Source of the DNA: Elusimicrobiota bacterium
Lineage (GTDB): Bacteria > Elusimicrobiota > Elusimicrobia > UBA1565 > UBA9628
Direction of reading: 5' to 3'
NCBI GenBank assembly: GCA_016209035.1
Contig: JACQWX010000116.1
Coordinates: 1-33,503, forward strand
DNA: 33,503 bases
In this document: positions 10,271-18,184 of the stretch, piece after piece
Layout: each line of letters opens with the position of its first letter
Position numbering within the stretch: position 1 is the first letter of the stretch
Translations under genes and position numbers: made by a program
The notes under the pieces: model-generated
What the model was told of the DNA's origin: nothing
The model's input: the letters and a program-made list of their open reading frames with translations, nothing else
Databases searched by the model: none

Positions 10271-10642
10271 ATGGAACTCTACGGAAGGTTCATGGTGACG
10301 CTGGCCTTCGGGCTCTTGGGGCTGGGAATCGTCCTCCAGGTCCTTCTGGACCAGGTCTTCAACGACTGGGACGTCGTGGCCGATGCCCATGCCGGCATCA
10401 AGCGTCTGATGAGGGGCGGCCTCCTCTCCCATCGGCGCACCGAGGACGTCCTCCTGGACATCGAGGATGACAAGCCCAAGGAACTCTCGACCCGGCTCTC
10501 CAACACCGCGCCCCGCCGGACCCTTGAGGTCAAGGCCGCGGCGCCCGAGAACGAAACCTCGAGCCCGGCCCTGACCCCCCTGATCATCAAGGCCGGCTCC
10601 TACACCGCCCGCAACCCGGTCTACGACGAGGAGTGGGGCTGA
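10271..10642 (+). CDS. Small single-pass membrane protein, 123 residues
   Basis: No family recognised. Residues about 6-28 (RFMVTLAFGLLGLGIVLQVLL) form one hydrophobic segment; the rest is a charged, probably cytoplasmic tail with DIEDDKPKELSTR and a low-complexity Pro/Ala stretch. Start ATG 10271 has a purine-rich ribosome site (GAGGACAGGGG) upstream, and TACAAT at 10246-10251 may be the -10. Divergent from the Mur ligase and convergent with the exported repeat protein, with 3 nt between the stop codons. Confidence 0.7.
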   Translation: MELYGRFMVTLAFGLLGLGIVLQVLLDQVFNDWDVVADAHAGIKRLMRGGLLSHRRTEDVLLDIEDDKPKELSTRLSNTAPRRTLEVKAAAPENETSSPALTPLIIKAGSYTARNPVYDEEWG

Positions 10643-10645
10643 GCC

Positions 10646-12451
10646 TCAGTCTCCGGACCAGGGATTGAAACCCCCGCCGCGCACCGGGGCCTCATCGCAG
10701 AGCTTCTCGAAGAGCTGGAGCTGGGAGGGCGTGGCGCCCCTGCGCTCGAGGTCCGCATAGGCCATGGCGTAGGCCGCGTTGTATTCGGTGGAGGACCACG
10801 GCCGGCCCTTGTAGGACGCGGCTCCCGTGGCCGCGGAGCGGACGACATCCTCGGAGAGCGACCCCACGGCCACGGCGGATTCGACCACGGCCTCGCCCGC
10901 GACGAGCGCGGCCAGGTCCTTGGCGGCCCCGTCGTCCACGACGCGGGCCGCCTTGTAGGCGCCGCCGCCCAGGTCTGCGACGACAAGGAGCCCGTAGCGG
11001 CGCAGGACGTCAGCGACGTCGTCTTCGGAGACCGCGGCCTCCATGCGCAGGCCCCCCGCGTTCACGATGACGCTCTTCCGGAGCTTCAGCACCACGATAT
11101 GGCTCCAGAACGGTTCGAACGTCTCGGGCGTGGCGTAGAGCACCTCGGCATCCCACCTGAGGCGCGCGGCCGCGACCGAGGTGTCGAGCCCTTCCGCGCC
11201 CACGGTCCAGACGCCGTCGCGGTCCACTTCCAGGACCCTCAGCCCTTTCTGCCGGAGGAATGCCCCGATCTCGTCCTCCCGCACGGCGGTCTCGACTCTG
11301 AGGCCTCCGAAATCGCGGACCGTGGTCTTCTTGAAAACGATGCGCAACCGGTTCGCCTTCGGCAGGCTCAAGGCGACCGGCGTGGCGTAGAGCACGATGC
11401 CTCGGCCGGAAAGGTCCCTTGCCACGGCGTCGGCCTGCATGCTCCCGGTCACCGCGACCTCGTGCCAGCCTTCCCAGCTCTTTTGGAGGCCGCGCAGGCC
11501 GTTATCCTCGAGGAACTTGGAGATATCGTGATCCGTGACCTGGGCTTCGACCTTGATGCCGCCCATGTCCGCAAGGATGGTCTTGTTGAAGCGCAGGCGA
11601 AGGATCCTCTCCTTGGGAGGCATCGGGGCGGGCAGGCGGCGCAGGTCCGGGTTGAGGTTCTTGCGCGTCACGACGGCCTTGAAGGCGCCCACGCGGGTCT
11701 CGCCTTGGTTCCATCCCACGGTGAACTCGACCTTCTCGCCTTTGGCGATGTCCCTGGAAGCGGTGACGGTCAGGATGGGCGCGATCTTTCCCTGAAGGTC
11801 GAGGCCCATGGTCTTGAGCTGAGTGGACCAGCCTGCCTTGCGGCGGGAGAGGGTCTCCTGGAACAGGGCTCGGCTCTCAGCCGGGATCCCGGGAGAGTAG
11901 CTCACAGACCGGAGCAGGGGGGAGGACTTGCGGGACTTGAGTTCCTTGCTTTGTTCAGCCGGGACCGCGGCAGGGGCTCCGTCTTGCGCCGGGGAGAGCT
12001 CCAGGCCGGGAAGGGCCTGGATGCCTTGGCCGAGGACCGCGGCCATGATGCGCTCTCCAGCGGTCTGGGAGCCTTCGTCCTTCAAGGAAGGCTCGGCCAA
12101 GGCCTGGAGGTCCGGCTGGATGTCCTCGGAGATGCGGCTGAGCTTCTCGACCGTGGAGCCGTCGGCCTTGTCGGGAACGGCCTGGTCAGGCGCGGCCGAA
12201 GGGAGCGCCAAGGGCTCGGCCAACGGGAGGACCGACGGCGCCGCGATGCCGGGCACGGACACGCCGGGGCTCGGGGCCGCGAGGACCGCTCCGCGGGCAA
12301 GGCCCGCTCCCAGCTCGCCGAAGCGCAACCGGGGGACGATGAGGGTGCTCCCTGGAGCGCCGTGCGCCCTGGTCTTGGTCAGGACAGCCGCATCCAAGGG
12401 GACGACGCTGAAAAGGGTGAGCGGAACGGCCAGCACAAAGGAACATTTCAT
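10646..12451 (-). CDS. Exported protein with three tandem ~85-residue repeats
   Basis: 601 residues, no family recognised. The N-terminus MKCSFVLAVPLTLFSVVPLDAA is a secretion signal, followed by an Ala/Pro/Leu-rich linker to about residue 170. A region SRKAGWSTQLKTMGLDLQGK then precedes three related units. Each begins with a strand like LRLRFNKTILADMGGIKVEA, LRIVFKKTTVRDFGGLRVET or VVLKLRKSVIVNAGGLRMEA. Each continues with a helix of the type V(T/R/S)(D/E)(H/D)(D/E)I and ends near (V)LYATP in the first two. A short C-terminal region (SSTEYNAAYAMAYADLERRG) has acidic and aromatic residues. Probably a cell-surface or periplasmic binding protein. Start 12451 is preceded by GGAGG, and TATAAT at 12491-12486 is a good -10. 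Confidence 0.75.
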   Translation of the reverse strand: MKCSFVLAVPLTLFSVVPLDAAVLTKTRAHGAPGSTLIVPRLRFGELGAGLARGAVLAAPSPGVSVPGIAAPSVLPLAEPLALPSAAPDQAVPDKADGSTVEKLSRISEDIQPDLQALAEPSLKDEGSQTAGERIMAAVLGQGIQALPGLELSPAQDGAPAAVPAEQSKELKSRKSSPLLRSVSYSPGIPAESRALFQETLSRRKAGWSTQLKTMGLDLQGKIAPILTVTASRDIAKGEKVEFTVGWNQGETRVGAFKAVVTRKNLNPDLRRLPAPMPPKERILRLRFNKTILADMGGIKVEAQVTDHDISKFLEDNGLRGLQKSWEGWHEVAVTGSMQADAVARDLSGRGIVLYATPVALSLPKANRLRIVFKKTTVRDFGGLRVETAVREDEIGAFLRQKGLRVLEVDRDGVWTVGAEGLDTSVAAARLRWDAEVLYATPETFEPFWSHIVVLKLRKSVIVNAGGLRMEAAVSEDDVADVLRRYGLLVVADLGGGAYKAARVVDDGAAKDLAALVAGEAVVESAVAVGSLSEDVVRSAATGAASYKGRPWSSTEYNAAYAMAYADLERRGATPSQLQLFEKLCDEAPVRGGGFNPWSGD

Positions 12452-12485
12452 GTTGATAGCGGACCTCCGAAAAAGCGCTGGATGT

Positions 12486-12491
12486 ATTATA
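12486..12491 (-). promoter_or_regulatory. -10 element for the exported repeat protein
   Basis: TATAAT on the minus strand, about 34 nt upstream of ATG 12451, leaving a short leader that contains GGAGG. No clear -35. Confidence 0.45.
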
Positions 12492-12667
12492 TTACCGACG
12501 AGACGGCGGCCTATGGGTCCAATGGGGAAAGGCATATGGCGGAATTCGGCCTACTCCAGCCTGGGTCCGCGGCGCGTAGGCCGGAGGGATATTTTGGTGC
12601 TTTTCGGGGCTTTGACGGACCCGAAATTCGGGACGCCGCTCAAGGTCCTGGAGCTCAAGCGGGTCGC

Positions 12668-13813
12668 TCAGGCTAGGCGGCTCACGAGTTCGACCTTCAG
12701 CCCGCCGTTCATCGTGGACGCGACGCTCTCGAAGTCCCAGCCCGTGCAGCGGAGGAGCCTGCGGTCGGCGGCCAGCATGGTCGCCTGCCAGCCGGGGCAT
12801 CTGGCCCTCAGGACCTTGCCTAGCTGGGCGTAGAGGTCGCGCAAGTCGCCTGTCTTGGCCAGACGCACCCCATAGGGCGGGTTGGTGACCACCCAGCCTG
12901 GGGCGGCTTGAGCCTCGACCGCGGAAACGGCCCTGCAGGAGAACTCGATGGCGTCCGCCACGCCCGCGCGCTCCGCGTTGGCCCGCGCCGCCTGGATGGC
13001 GCCGGCATCCCGGTCCGAGGCGATGATCCGGGGGCCGGCTTGGGCCATGCCCTTGCGGGCCTCGGCCAAGGTCTTGTCCCATGCCTTGGGATCGAAGCCG
13101 GGCCAGTCCATGAACGCGAAGCGTCTCGAATGACCCGGCGGGACCTTCCTGGCCAGCAGAGCCGCCTCGATGGGGATGGCCCCTGACCCGCAGAACGGGT
13201 CGAGCAGGGGCGAGGCCTGGTCCCATCCGGAAGCCATCACCATGGCGGCTGCGAGCGTCTCTCTGAGAGGAGCTTTCGTCGCGGCCAGGCGGTAGCCCCG
13301 CCGGTGGAGGAGCGCCCCGGAGGAGTCCATGCTGACGGCGCAGAGATCGTCTTCCAGTCGGACCACGACCAGCTGGGGGAGCGGCGTCCCCGAGTCGTCG
13401 TGGAACGGCTGGACGCGGGGAGGCTTCCCGGCCCTGTCGGCGATCGCGCCGGCCAGGCGCTCGGCCACGGCGCGCTCGTGATACAGCTTGGACCGCCGGC
13501 AGGAGACCCGGAACGCGATCGGGCGACCGGGCGAGAGGTAGCGCTCCCAGGGCATGCGGCTCGCGATGCGCCGCAGCTCCGGGAAGCCGTGGACGCGGAA
13601 CTCTCCCAGCCGGACCAGGACGCGGTCAGCGCAGCGCAGGAGCAGGTTGGCCCGGTGGATGTCTGGAAGGGAGCCTTGGAACTCCACTCCTCCGGGGCCG
13701 CCGTCGGGCTTTGGAGGCCAGGGGGAGCCGATATCCTTCCAACCCAGCCCGCGGAGCTCCTTGGCGACGAAGGGTTCGAGCCCCGGGGAGCAGACGGCCA
13801 GGAGCCTCTCCAT
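12668..13813 (-). CDS. THUMP-domain class I SAM-dependent RNA methyltransferase (RlmL/YpsC family)
   Basis: Predicted N2-guanine methyltransferase acting on 23S rRNA, as in the RlmL N-terminal half. The 381-residue product begins MERLLAVCSPGLEPFVAKEL, the family N-terminus, then a THUMP RNA-binding region (about 45-160). A Rossmann methyltransferase follows with SAM motif DPFCGSGAIPIEAAL (205-219), acidic SAM ligand in IIASDRDAGAI and catalytic NPPYG (311-315). Length fits the single-domain bacterial family rather than the E. coli RlmKL fusion. The gene stands alone; the exported repeat protein follows on the same strand after about 216 nt that include a promoter. Confidence 0.9.
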   Translation of the reverse strand: MERLLAVCSPGLEPFVAKELRGLGWKDIGSPWPPKPDGGPGGVEFQGSLPDIHRANLLLRCADRVLVRLGEFRVHGFPELRRIASRMPWERYLSPGRPIAFRVSCRRSKLYHERAVAERLAGAIADRAGKPPRVQPFHDDSGTPLPQLVVVRLEDDLCAVSMDSSGALLHRRGYRLAATKAPLRETLAAAMVMASGWDQASPLLDPFCGSGAIPIEAALLARKVPPGHSRRFAFMDWPGFDPKAWDKTLAEARKGMAQAGPRIIASDRDAGAIQAARANAERAGVADAIEFSCRAVSAVEAQAAPGWVVTNPPYGVRLAKTGDLRDLYAQLGKVLRARCPGWQATMLAADRRLLRCTGWDFESVASTMNGGLKVELVSRLA

Positions 13814-13893
13814 GCCCTGACCAGGCTTCAGCCCTTCCTGCGGCCGGTCATCGAGCCCACGTCAATGGGGCCCTGGCCTTGGCGGAGGGCAGG

Positions 13894-14964
13894 TCAGGCC
13901 CTCTTGAGTATCTGGTCCTCGACGCGGAAGATGTGGGCGATGAGCGCGGCCCGCGCCCACATGCCGTTTCTCTCCTGGCGCCAGTAGACGGCCCGGTCGT
14001 CCTCGTCCACCGTGAGCTCGATCTCGTCGCGCCGGGGCAGGGGGTGCATGATGATGCAGGTCTTCTTGATGACCGCGAGGTCCTGGGTGCGCAAGCAGAA
14101 CTTGGAGTAGTCCACATTGCGGGACTCCCCGGCCGTGTCGTGCTCGTCCTGGATGCGGGTCATGTAGATGGCGTCCGCCTCGCGCAGGACGGGCTCGAGG
14201 CTGTCGGTCTCCCGGTAGGGGATGAGGTGCCGGGAGAGGAAGTCGAGGATGTCCCGCTCCATCTTGAGCTGGGGCGGGGACACGAAGATGAGCCTGACCC
14301 CCTTATAGTTTTTCATCAGGTACGAGAGCGAGCGCACCGTGCGGCCGCGCTTCAGGTCCCCGACCATGACGATGGTCTTGCCGTCCACGCCGTCTTTGAG
14401 GCAGGAGGTGAGGGTGTAGACGTCGAGGAGGGCCTGCGTGGGATGCTGGTCCTTGCCGGACCCGCCGTTGATGACCGGCACCGGCCGCTTGGCCCGGTTC
14501 ATGACCCAGGCCGTCTTCTCCACGAAGCCCGGCACGGGATGGCGCATGATGATGAGGTCCACGTAGCTGGAGAAGGTGCGCACCGAGTCCTCGGGCGACT
14601 CGCCCTTGATCTCGGAGGAGGTGTTGGTGTCCCTGATTTCCGAGGCCTTCAGGCCGAGGATATGGCAGGCGTTCAAGAAAGAGAGGAAAGTCCTGGTCGA
14701 CGGCTGGACGAAATACAGCATGGCCCTCTTGTGGGAGAGCAACGACGAGAGGAAATCCGCTCCCTCCTTGGTCTGGGCGATTCGCCGCATCTTGTCCGCG
14801 ACGGCGAACATGCGGTCGAGCAGGGCCCGGTCGAACTGCTGGGAGAACAGGCAGTCGTAGATACGGCCTTCCTTGGAGAAGAAGGAGAGCTTGGTGGCGA
14901 CCTCCTGGCCGTAGAACTCGTTCCAGTTCGGGCTGACTTCCGTCATCGTTTCGGTTCTTTTCAT
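13894..14964 (-). CDS. pyrB: Aspartate carbamoyltransferase catalytic chain
   Basis: Forms N-carbamoyl-L-aspartate from carbamoyl phosphate and aspartate in pyrimidine synthesis. The 356-residue product has carbamoyl-phosphate loop QPSTRTFLSF (88-97), the SSEIKGES loop (116-123) that supplies a catalytic lysine from the neighbouring subunit, HPTQALLD (174-181) and C-terminal MHPLPRRDEI. It is longer than the typical 310 residues because of an N-terminal extension of roughly 45 residues. No pyrI or other pyr gene is adjacent. TACAAT ends 6 nt before ATG 14964, so the message is probably leaderless; the divergent ygeY ATG is only 36 nt away, so the two promoters overlap. Confidence 0.93.
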   Translation of the reverse strand: MKRTETMTEVSPNWNEFYGQEVATKLSFFSKEGRIYDCLFSQQFDRALLDRMFAVADKMRRIAQTKEGADFLSSLLSHKRAMLYFVQPSTRTFLSFLNACHILGLKASEIRDTNTSSEIKGESPEDSVRTFSSYVDLIIMRHPVPGFVEKTAWVMNRAKRPVPVINGGSGKDQHPTQALLDVYTLTSCLKDGVDGKTIVMVGDLKRGRTVRSLSYLMKNYKGVRLIFVSPPQLKMERDILDFLSRHLIPYRETDSLEPVLREADAIYMTRIQDEHDTAGESRNVDYSKFCLRTQDLAVIKKTCIIMHPLPRRDEIELTVDEDDRAVYWRQERNGMWARAALIAHIFRVEDQILKRA

Positions 14965-14970
14965 GCCTCT

Positions 14971-14976
14971 ATTGTA
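14971..14976 (-). promoter_or_regulatory. pyrB -10 element (leaderless arrangement)
   Basis: TACAAT on the minus strand, 6 nt from the pyrB ATG at 14964. No Shine-Dalgarno sequence intervenes. Confidence 0.5.
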
Positions 14977-14986
14977 CAAAAACCGA

Positions 14987-14992
14987 TATACT
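14987..14992 (+). promoter_or_regulatory. ygeY -10 element (leaderless arrangement)
   Basis: TATACT, 8 nt before the ygeY ATG at 15001, back to back with the pyrB -10 so that each promoter upstream region overlaps the other gene start. Confidence 0.5.
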
Positions 14993-15000
14993 CCAAGCCC

Positions 15001-16209
15001 ATGGAAGATGCCAAGCTTCTGGCCCGCGCGGCAGCGAGGCACCGCTCGGCGATGGTCCGGTTCGCGAGGGACCTGATCGCCATCCCGAGCTTTTCGCGCG
15101 AGGAAGGCGCCGTGGTCAAGAGGGTCGCGGCCGAGATGCGCAAGGCCGGGTTCGACTCGGTGCGCGTGGACCTGATGGGCAATGTCGTCGGGACCCTGGG
15201 TCATGGCCGGACCAAGGTCATGATGGACGCGCACCTCGACACGGTCCGGGTGAACGACCCGGGCTCCTGGCGCTGGGACCCTTTCAAGGGGAAGCCCTCG
15301 TCGCGGACCATCTACGGCAGGGGAGCCGCGGACCAGAAGCTCGCCATGGTCTCCATGGTGTACGCGGCCAGGCTCATCAAGGACCTCGGACTCGAGGACG
15401 ACTACACCTACTGGGCGGTGGGCTCGTGCCAGGAGGAGGAATCCGAGGGTTTGGGGCTCGACCACCTCATCCGAAAGGAAGGGCTGAGGCCCGACTTCGT
15501 GGTCATCACCGAGCCCACGCACCTCGCCGTCTATCGCGGCCAGCGGGGACGCGTGCAGATGAAGGTCACGGCCGCGGGACGCTCCAGCCACGCCTCCGTG
15601 CCCGAGCAGGGAGTCAATGCGGTGGTCCGCATGGCCGACGTGATCAGGGAGATCCCAGAGCTTAACGCGCGGCTGCGCCGCGCGGGCAAGGGCACCATCG
15701 CGGTCACCAAGGTCGATTGCCGGACCGCGTCGTTGAACGCCGTTCCGGACGAGTGCACCATCATCCTGGACCGCAGGCTGGTCGATGGCGAGACCCTGAC
15801 CAAGGCCCTCGCCGAAGCGAGGGCCTTGAAGTCCGTGCGTCGCCGCCATGCCGTGGTGGAGGTCTTGGAATACAAGGCCCTTTCCTGGAAGGGGCTTTCG
15901 GTCGGCCAACGGGAGTACTATCCGGCCTGGAGGCTGGCCGATGGGCACCGGCTCATGCGGGCCGCGCTCCAGGCGGCTGAGACGGCATTGGGCCGCAAGC
16001 CCAGGACCGGGGGATGGAGGTTCTCGACCAACGGGGTGGCCACGGCCGGCAGGCTCGGCATCCCCACGGTGGGCTTCGGCCCGGGCGACGAATTCCTCGC
16101 CCACACGGCGCGGGAGCGCATGCCCGTGGACCAGCTGCTCAAGGCCGCGGTCTTCTACGCGATCCTGCCGCGGCTCCTCTCTCGGCAGGCCCGCCACTTT
16201 TCCCCTTGA
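15001..16209 (+). CDS. ygeY: YgeY-type M20 family metallohydrolase
   Basis: Zinc-dependent amidohydrolase/deacylase of the M20 peptidase family, closest in pattern to YgeY. In enteric and gut bacteria YgeY is linked with YgeW carbamoyltransferase, YgeX and carbamate kinase in ureide/purine breakdown. The 402-residue cytosolic protein has metal ligands His78 and Asp80 (AHLDTV), Asp111 (GRGAADQK), catalytic Glu145-Glu146 (SCQEEES), Glu in ITEPTH, and the YgeY-like C-terminal block REYYPAW, FSTNGVATAGRLGIPTVGFG and FLAHTARE. Start 15001 follows a -10 hexamer by 8 nt. A perfect 12-bp hairpin lies at 15801-15828 in coding sequence. Divergent from pyrB; VapBC follows downstream with its own promoter. 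Confidence 0.9.
   Translation: MEDAKLLARAAARHRSAMVRFARDLIAIPSFSREEGAVVKRVAAEMRKAGFDSVRVDLMGNVVGTLGHGRTKVMMDAHLDTVRVNDPGSWRWDPFKGKPSSRTIYGRGAADQKLAMVSMVYAARLIKDLGLEDDYTYWAVGSCQEEESEGLGLDHLIRKEGLRPDFVVITEPTHLAVYRGQRGRVQMKVTAAGRSSHASVPEQGVNAVVRMADVIREIPELNARLRRAGKGTIAVTKVDCRTASLNAVPDECTIILDRRLVDGETLTKALAEARALKSVRRRHAVVEVLEYKALSWKGLSVGQREYYPAWRLADGHRLMRAALQAAETALGRKPRTGGWRFSTNGVATAGRLGIPTVGFGPGDEFLAHTARERMPVDQLLKAAVFYAILPRLLSRQARHFSP
15801..15828. repeat. Perfect 12-bp hairpin inside ygeY
   Basis: CAAGGCCCTCGC at 15801-15812, loop CGAA, exact complement at 15817-15828. Encodes the TKALAEARALKS segment. Confidence 0.75.
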
Positions 16210-16255
16210 CGGGAGTCCCTTCCTCTGGCATACTATTAATAGGCATATGCATATG
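16206..16255 (+). promoter_or_regulatory. vapBC promoter and putative operator
   Basis: TTGACG at 16206-16211 and TACTAT at 16231-16236 (19-bp spacing) could form the promoter; TATTAA at 16234-16239 is an alternative -10. The self-complementary CATATGCATATG at 16244-16255 covers both possible vapB start codons and is a plausible autoregulatory site for the ribbon-helix-helix antitoxin. Confidence 0.45.
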
Positions 16256-16495
16256 ATTAGGACGACCATCCTTGCCGAGGACGGGCTCATGCTGGAAATC
16301 CGCTCGATGGCTCAGCGGGCGGGGGTCTCGGTCTCGGAACTCATCCGCCGGGCACTCGAGGAGTTCGTCCGCGGGCATGGCAATGCGACGCCCTATCCGA
16401 CCTTCATCGGGGCGGGAGAGAGCGGCGGCGCCATGCGGGTCTCCGAGAACGACGAGCGGCTCCTGTTCCAAGAGAAGCCCCGCAAGGGCCGCTGA
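16247..16495 (+). CDS. vapB: VapB-like ribbon-helix-helix antitoxin
   Basis: Predicted antitoxin and autorepressor of the following PIN toxin. The 82-residue protein has an N-terminal ribbon-helix-helix (MIRTTILAEDGLMLEIRSMA, then GVSVSELIRRALEEF) and a disordered C-terminal tail rich in Gly, Glu and Lys that would wrap the toxin. Two ATG codons are possible (16247 and 16253); neither has a Shine-Dalgarno site. The stop overlaps the vapC start by one base (TGATG). Confidence 0.85.
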   Translation: MHMIRTTILAEDGLMLEIRSMAQRAGVSVSELIRRALEEFVRGHGNATPYPTFIGAGESGGAMRVSENDERLLFQEKPRKGR

Positions 16496-16902
16496 TGGCC
16501 GTGCTCGCGGATACGGGATTTCTCTTCGCCCTACTCGACAAGGACGACCCCCATCACCAGGAGTCCGCGGATTTCCTTAAAGCCGAGAAGGAAGCCATCA
16601 TGGTCCCTTTCGTGGTGCTTCCCGAGGTGTGCTATCTGGCGCAAAAGTACCTGGGCAGCCATGTCGAAGCGGCCTTCCTGGAAGGTCTCCTCAAGGGAGA
16701 GATGGCCCTGGAATGGCCGTCTCTCGCGGACCTGCGTCGGGGAGCGGATATCCTGCGCTCGCGGCCCGAATTCGGCGTGGTCGACGCCATGGTCATGGCC
16801 CTTGCCGAGCGCCTGAGGATCGTCCGTGTGGCGACCTTCGACCGCCGCCATTTCGGCAGCTTCCAGCCCAGCCACGGCCGGCCTTTCGAGCTCAGGCCCT
16901 GA
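16495..16902 (+). CDS. vapC: VapC-like PIN-domain ribonuclease toxin
   Basis: PIN-domain RNase toxin, expected to cleave tRNA or rRNA when free of VapB. The 135-residue product shows the conserved acidic set: Asp6 (LADTGFLFALLD), Glu44 (LPEVCY), Asp97 (GVVDAMVMALAE) and Asp116 (TFDRRHF), so it should be active. Translationally coupled to vapB (TGATG). The AAA ATPase gene follows after about 85 nt carrying its own strong promoter. Confidence 0.9.
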   Translation: MAVLADTGFLFALLDKDDPHHQESADFLKAEKEAIMVPFVVLPEVCYLAQKYLGSHVEAAFLEGLLKGEMALEWPSLADLRRGADILRSRPEFGVVDAMVMALAERLRIVRVATFDRRHFGSFQPSHGRPFELRP

Positions 16903-16951
16903 AGGTCTTGTCGATTCATTGGACAAAAGTAGTATCATTCTGGTTAATTAG

Positions 16952-16980
16952 TTGACAAAATGCCATTATTCTGTTATTCT
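16952..16980 (+). promoter_or_regulatory. Sigma-70-type promoter of ATPase 1 (leaderless)
   Basis: TTGACA at 16952-16957, exactly 17 nt, TATTCT at 16975-16980, then 7 nt to ATG 16988. A degenerate copy of the same motif (GGACAAAA and ATTCTG) lies about 30 nt upstream at 16921-16942, possibly a second regulator or polymerase site. Confidence 0.75.
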
Positions 16981-16987
16981 ATCAGGG

Positions 16988-18184
16988 ATGGCGAACAACT
17001 TGTCCGAATTGAGCCGGCTTGCCAAGGAATCCGGCTCGAAGTACCCCAGGAGACGCGCCCTGTTCGGGGACATCGTCCAAGGGAAAGGCAAGGCGTTCAC
17101 CGGCATCGTGGGCCCTCGCGGAGTGGGCAAGACGGTGCTGCTCAGGCAGCTGGCCTTCGAGGTCGGGGATTCCTTCTACATCTCGGCCGACACGCTCGGC
17201 CAAGCCGATCTTTTCGAGACCGCCAAGACCCTTGCCCGGAGCCAGGGCGTGCGCAACCTCCTCCTCGACGAGATCCATGAGGCGCCGGACTATGCCTCCT
17301 CCCTCAAGAGGATCTACGATTTCCTGGACCTGCGTGTGGTGTTCACGAGTTCGGTGGCGCTTTCGCTCGTCGACTCGGCTCACGATCTCTCCCGCCGGGT
17401 GGTGCTGCGCCACTTGTGGCCCTTCTCCTTCGGAGAGTATCTTCTCTTCGCCCACGGGATCGCCCTGCGCGAGTTGACGCTGGCGGAGATCATTGCAAGG
17501 GGCTGGGACCCGGACCACATGCGCCACGGCTATCTCTTCGAGGGCTACCTCAGGGGCGGCCTGTTCCCCTTCGCGCTGGAAGAGGCGGATGCCCGGCCGA
17601 TCCTGGAGGGGATACTCGGCAAGATCATCCGGCGGGACATCCCCTTCGTGGGCGGACTGCGCCTCGACGAGGTCGCTTCATTGGAAAGGGCGGTCCGGTT
17701 CGTCGGCAGGTCCGCGTGCGAGGGCATCTCCTACAGCTCCGTCTCGCGCAACGTGGGCATCACCAAGTACAAGGCCGAGCAGTACATCCGCCTGCTCGAA
17801 GATGCGTACGTGCTCAACCCCGTATTGCCGGCAGGGACCAATGTGCTGCGGGAACCCAAGGTGCTCATGCAGGTGCCGTTGCGCCTGCTCTACCGCGACT
17901 ACGACGACGCGGCGGGCGGCATCCGCGAGGACTTCGCGGTCCAGGCGCTCAAGATGGCCGGCAGGCAGGTCCAGTACCTCAAGTCCAAGCAGGGCGAGAA
18001 GACCCCCGACTTCCTGTCCCAGGAGGACGGCAAGGACCTGGTCCTGGAGGTGGGAGGAAGGGGCAAGGGGAGGAGCCAGTTCAAAGGCTTCCGGGCCCAC
18101 AGGAAGCTGGTGTTGACCCCTGACGACTCGGCGGAAGGCGACCGGAGGCCCTTGTTCCTGCTCGGGTTCCTCCGGCCGGTCTAG
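16988..18184 (+). CDS. AAA ATPase with DUF4143-like C-terminus (ATPase 1)
   Basis: Member of the widespread AAA_14/DUF4143 ATPases, whose biological role is unsettled. The 398-residue protein has Walker A GPRGVGKT (42-49), Walker B LLLDEIHE (91-98), sensor-like VVFTSSVALSL, the FSFGEYL element, a winged-helix-like region (YSSVSRNVGITKYKAEQYI) and a C-terminal nuclease-like fold. That last part reads KTPDF then LVLEVGG, where active PD-(D/E)XK nucleases have E-x-K, so the nuclease motif is degenerate or shifted. Start 16988 is set by the promoter 7 nt upstream. Placed after VapBC on the same strand; its stop overlaps that of the convergent PLP enzyme by 3 nt. Confidence 0.85.
   Translation: MANNLSELSRLAKESGSKYPRRRALFGDIVQGKGKAFTGIVGPRGVGKTVLLRQLAFEVGDSFYISADTLGQADLFETAKTLARSQGVRNLLLDEIHEAPDYASSLKRIYDFLDLRVVFTSSVALSLVDSAHDLSRRVVLRHLWPFSFGEYLLFAHGIALRELTLAEIIARGWDPDHMRHGYLFEGYLRGGLFPFALEEADARPILEGILGKIIRRDIPFVGGLRLDEVASLERAVRFVGRSACEGISYSSVSRNVGITKYKAEQYIRLLEDAYVLNPVLPAGTNVLREPKVLMQVPLRLLYRDYDDAAGGIREDFAVQALKMAGRQVQYLKSKQGEKTPDFLSQEDGKDLVLEVGGRGKGRSQFKGFRAHRKLVLTPDDSAEGDRRPLFLLGFLRPV

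Noticed and set aside
13711..15000. Plus-strand frame running into ygeY
   Set aside because: It is antisense to pyrB, with no family motifs; the ygeY start is fixed at 15001 by homology and the -10 element.
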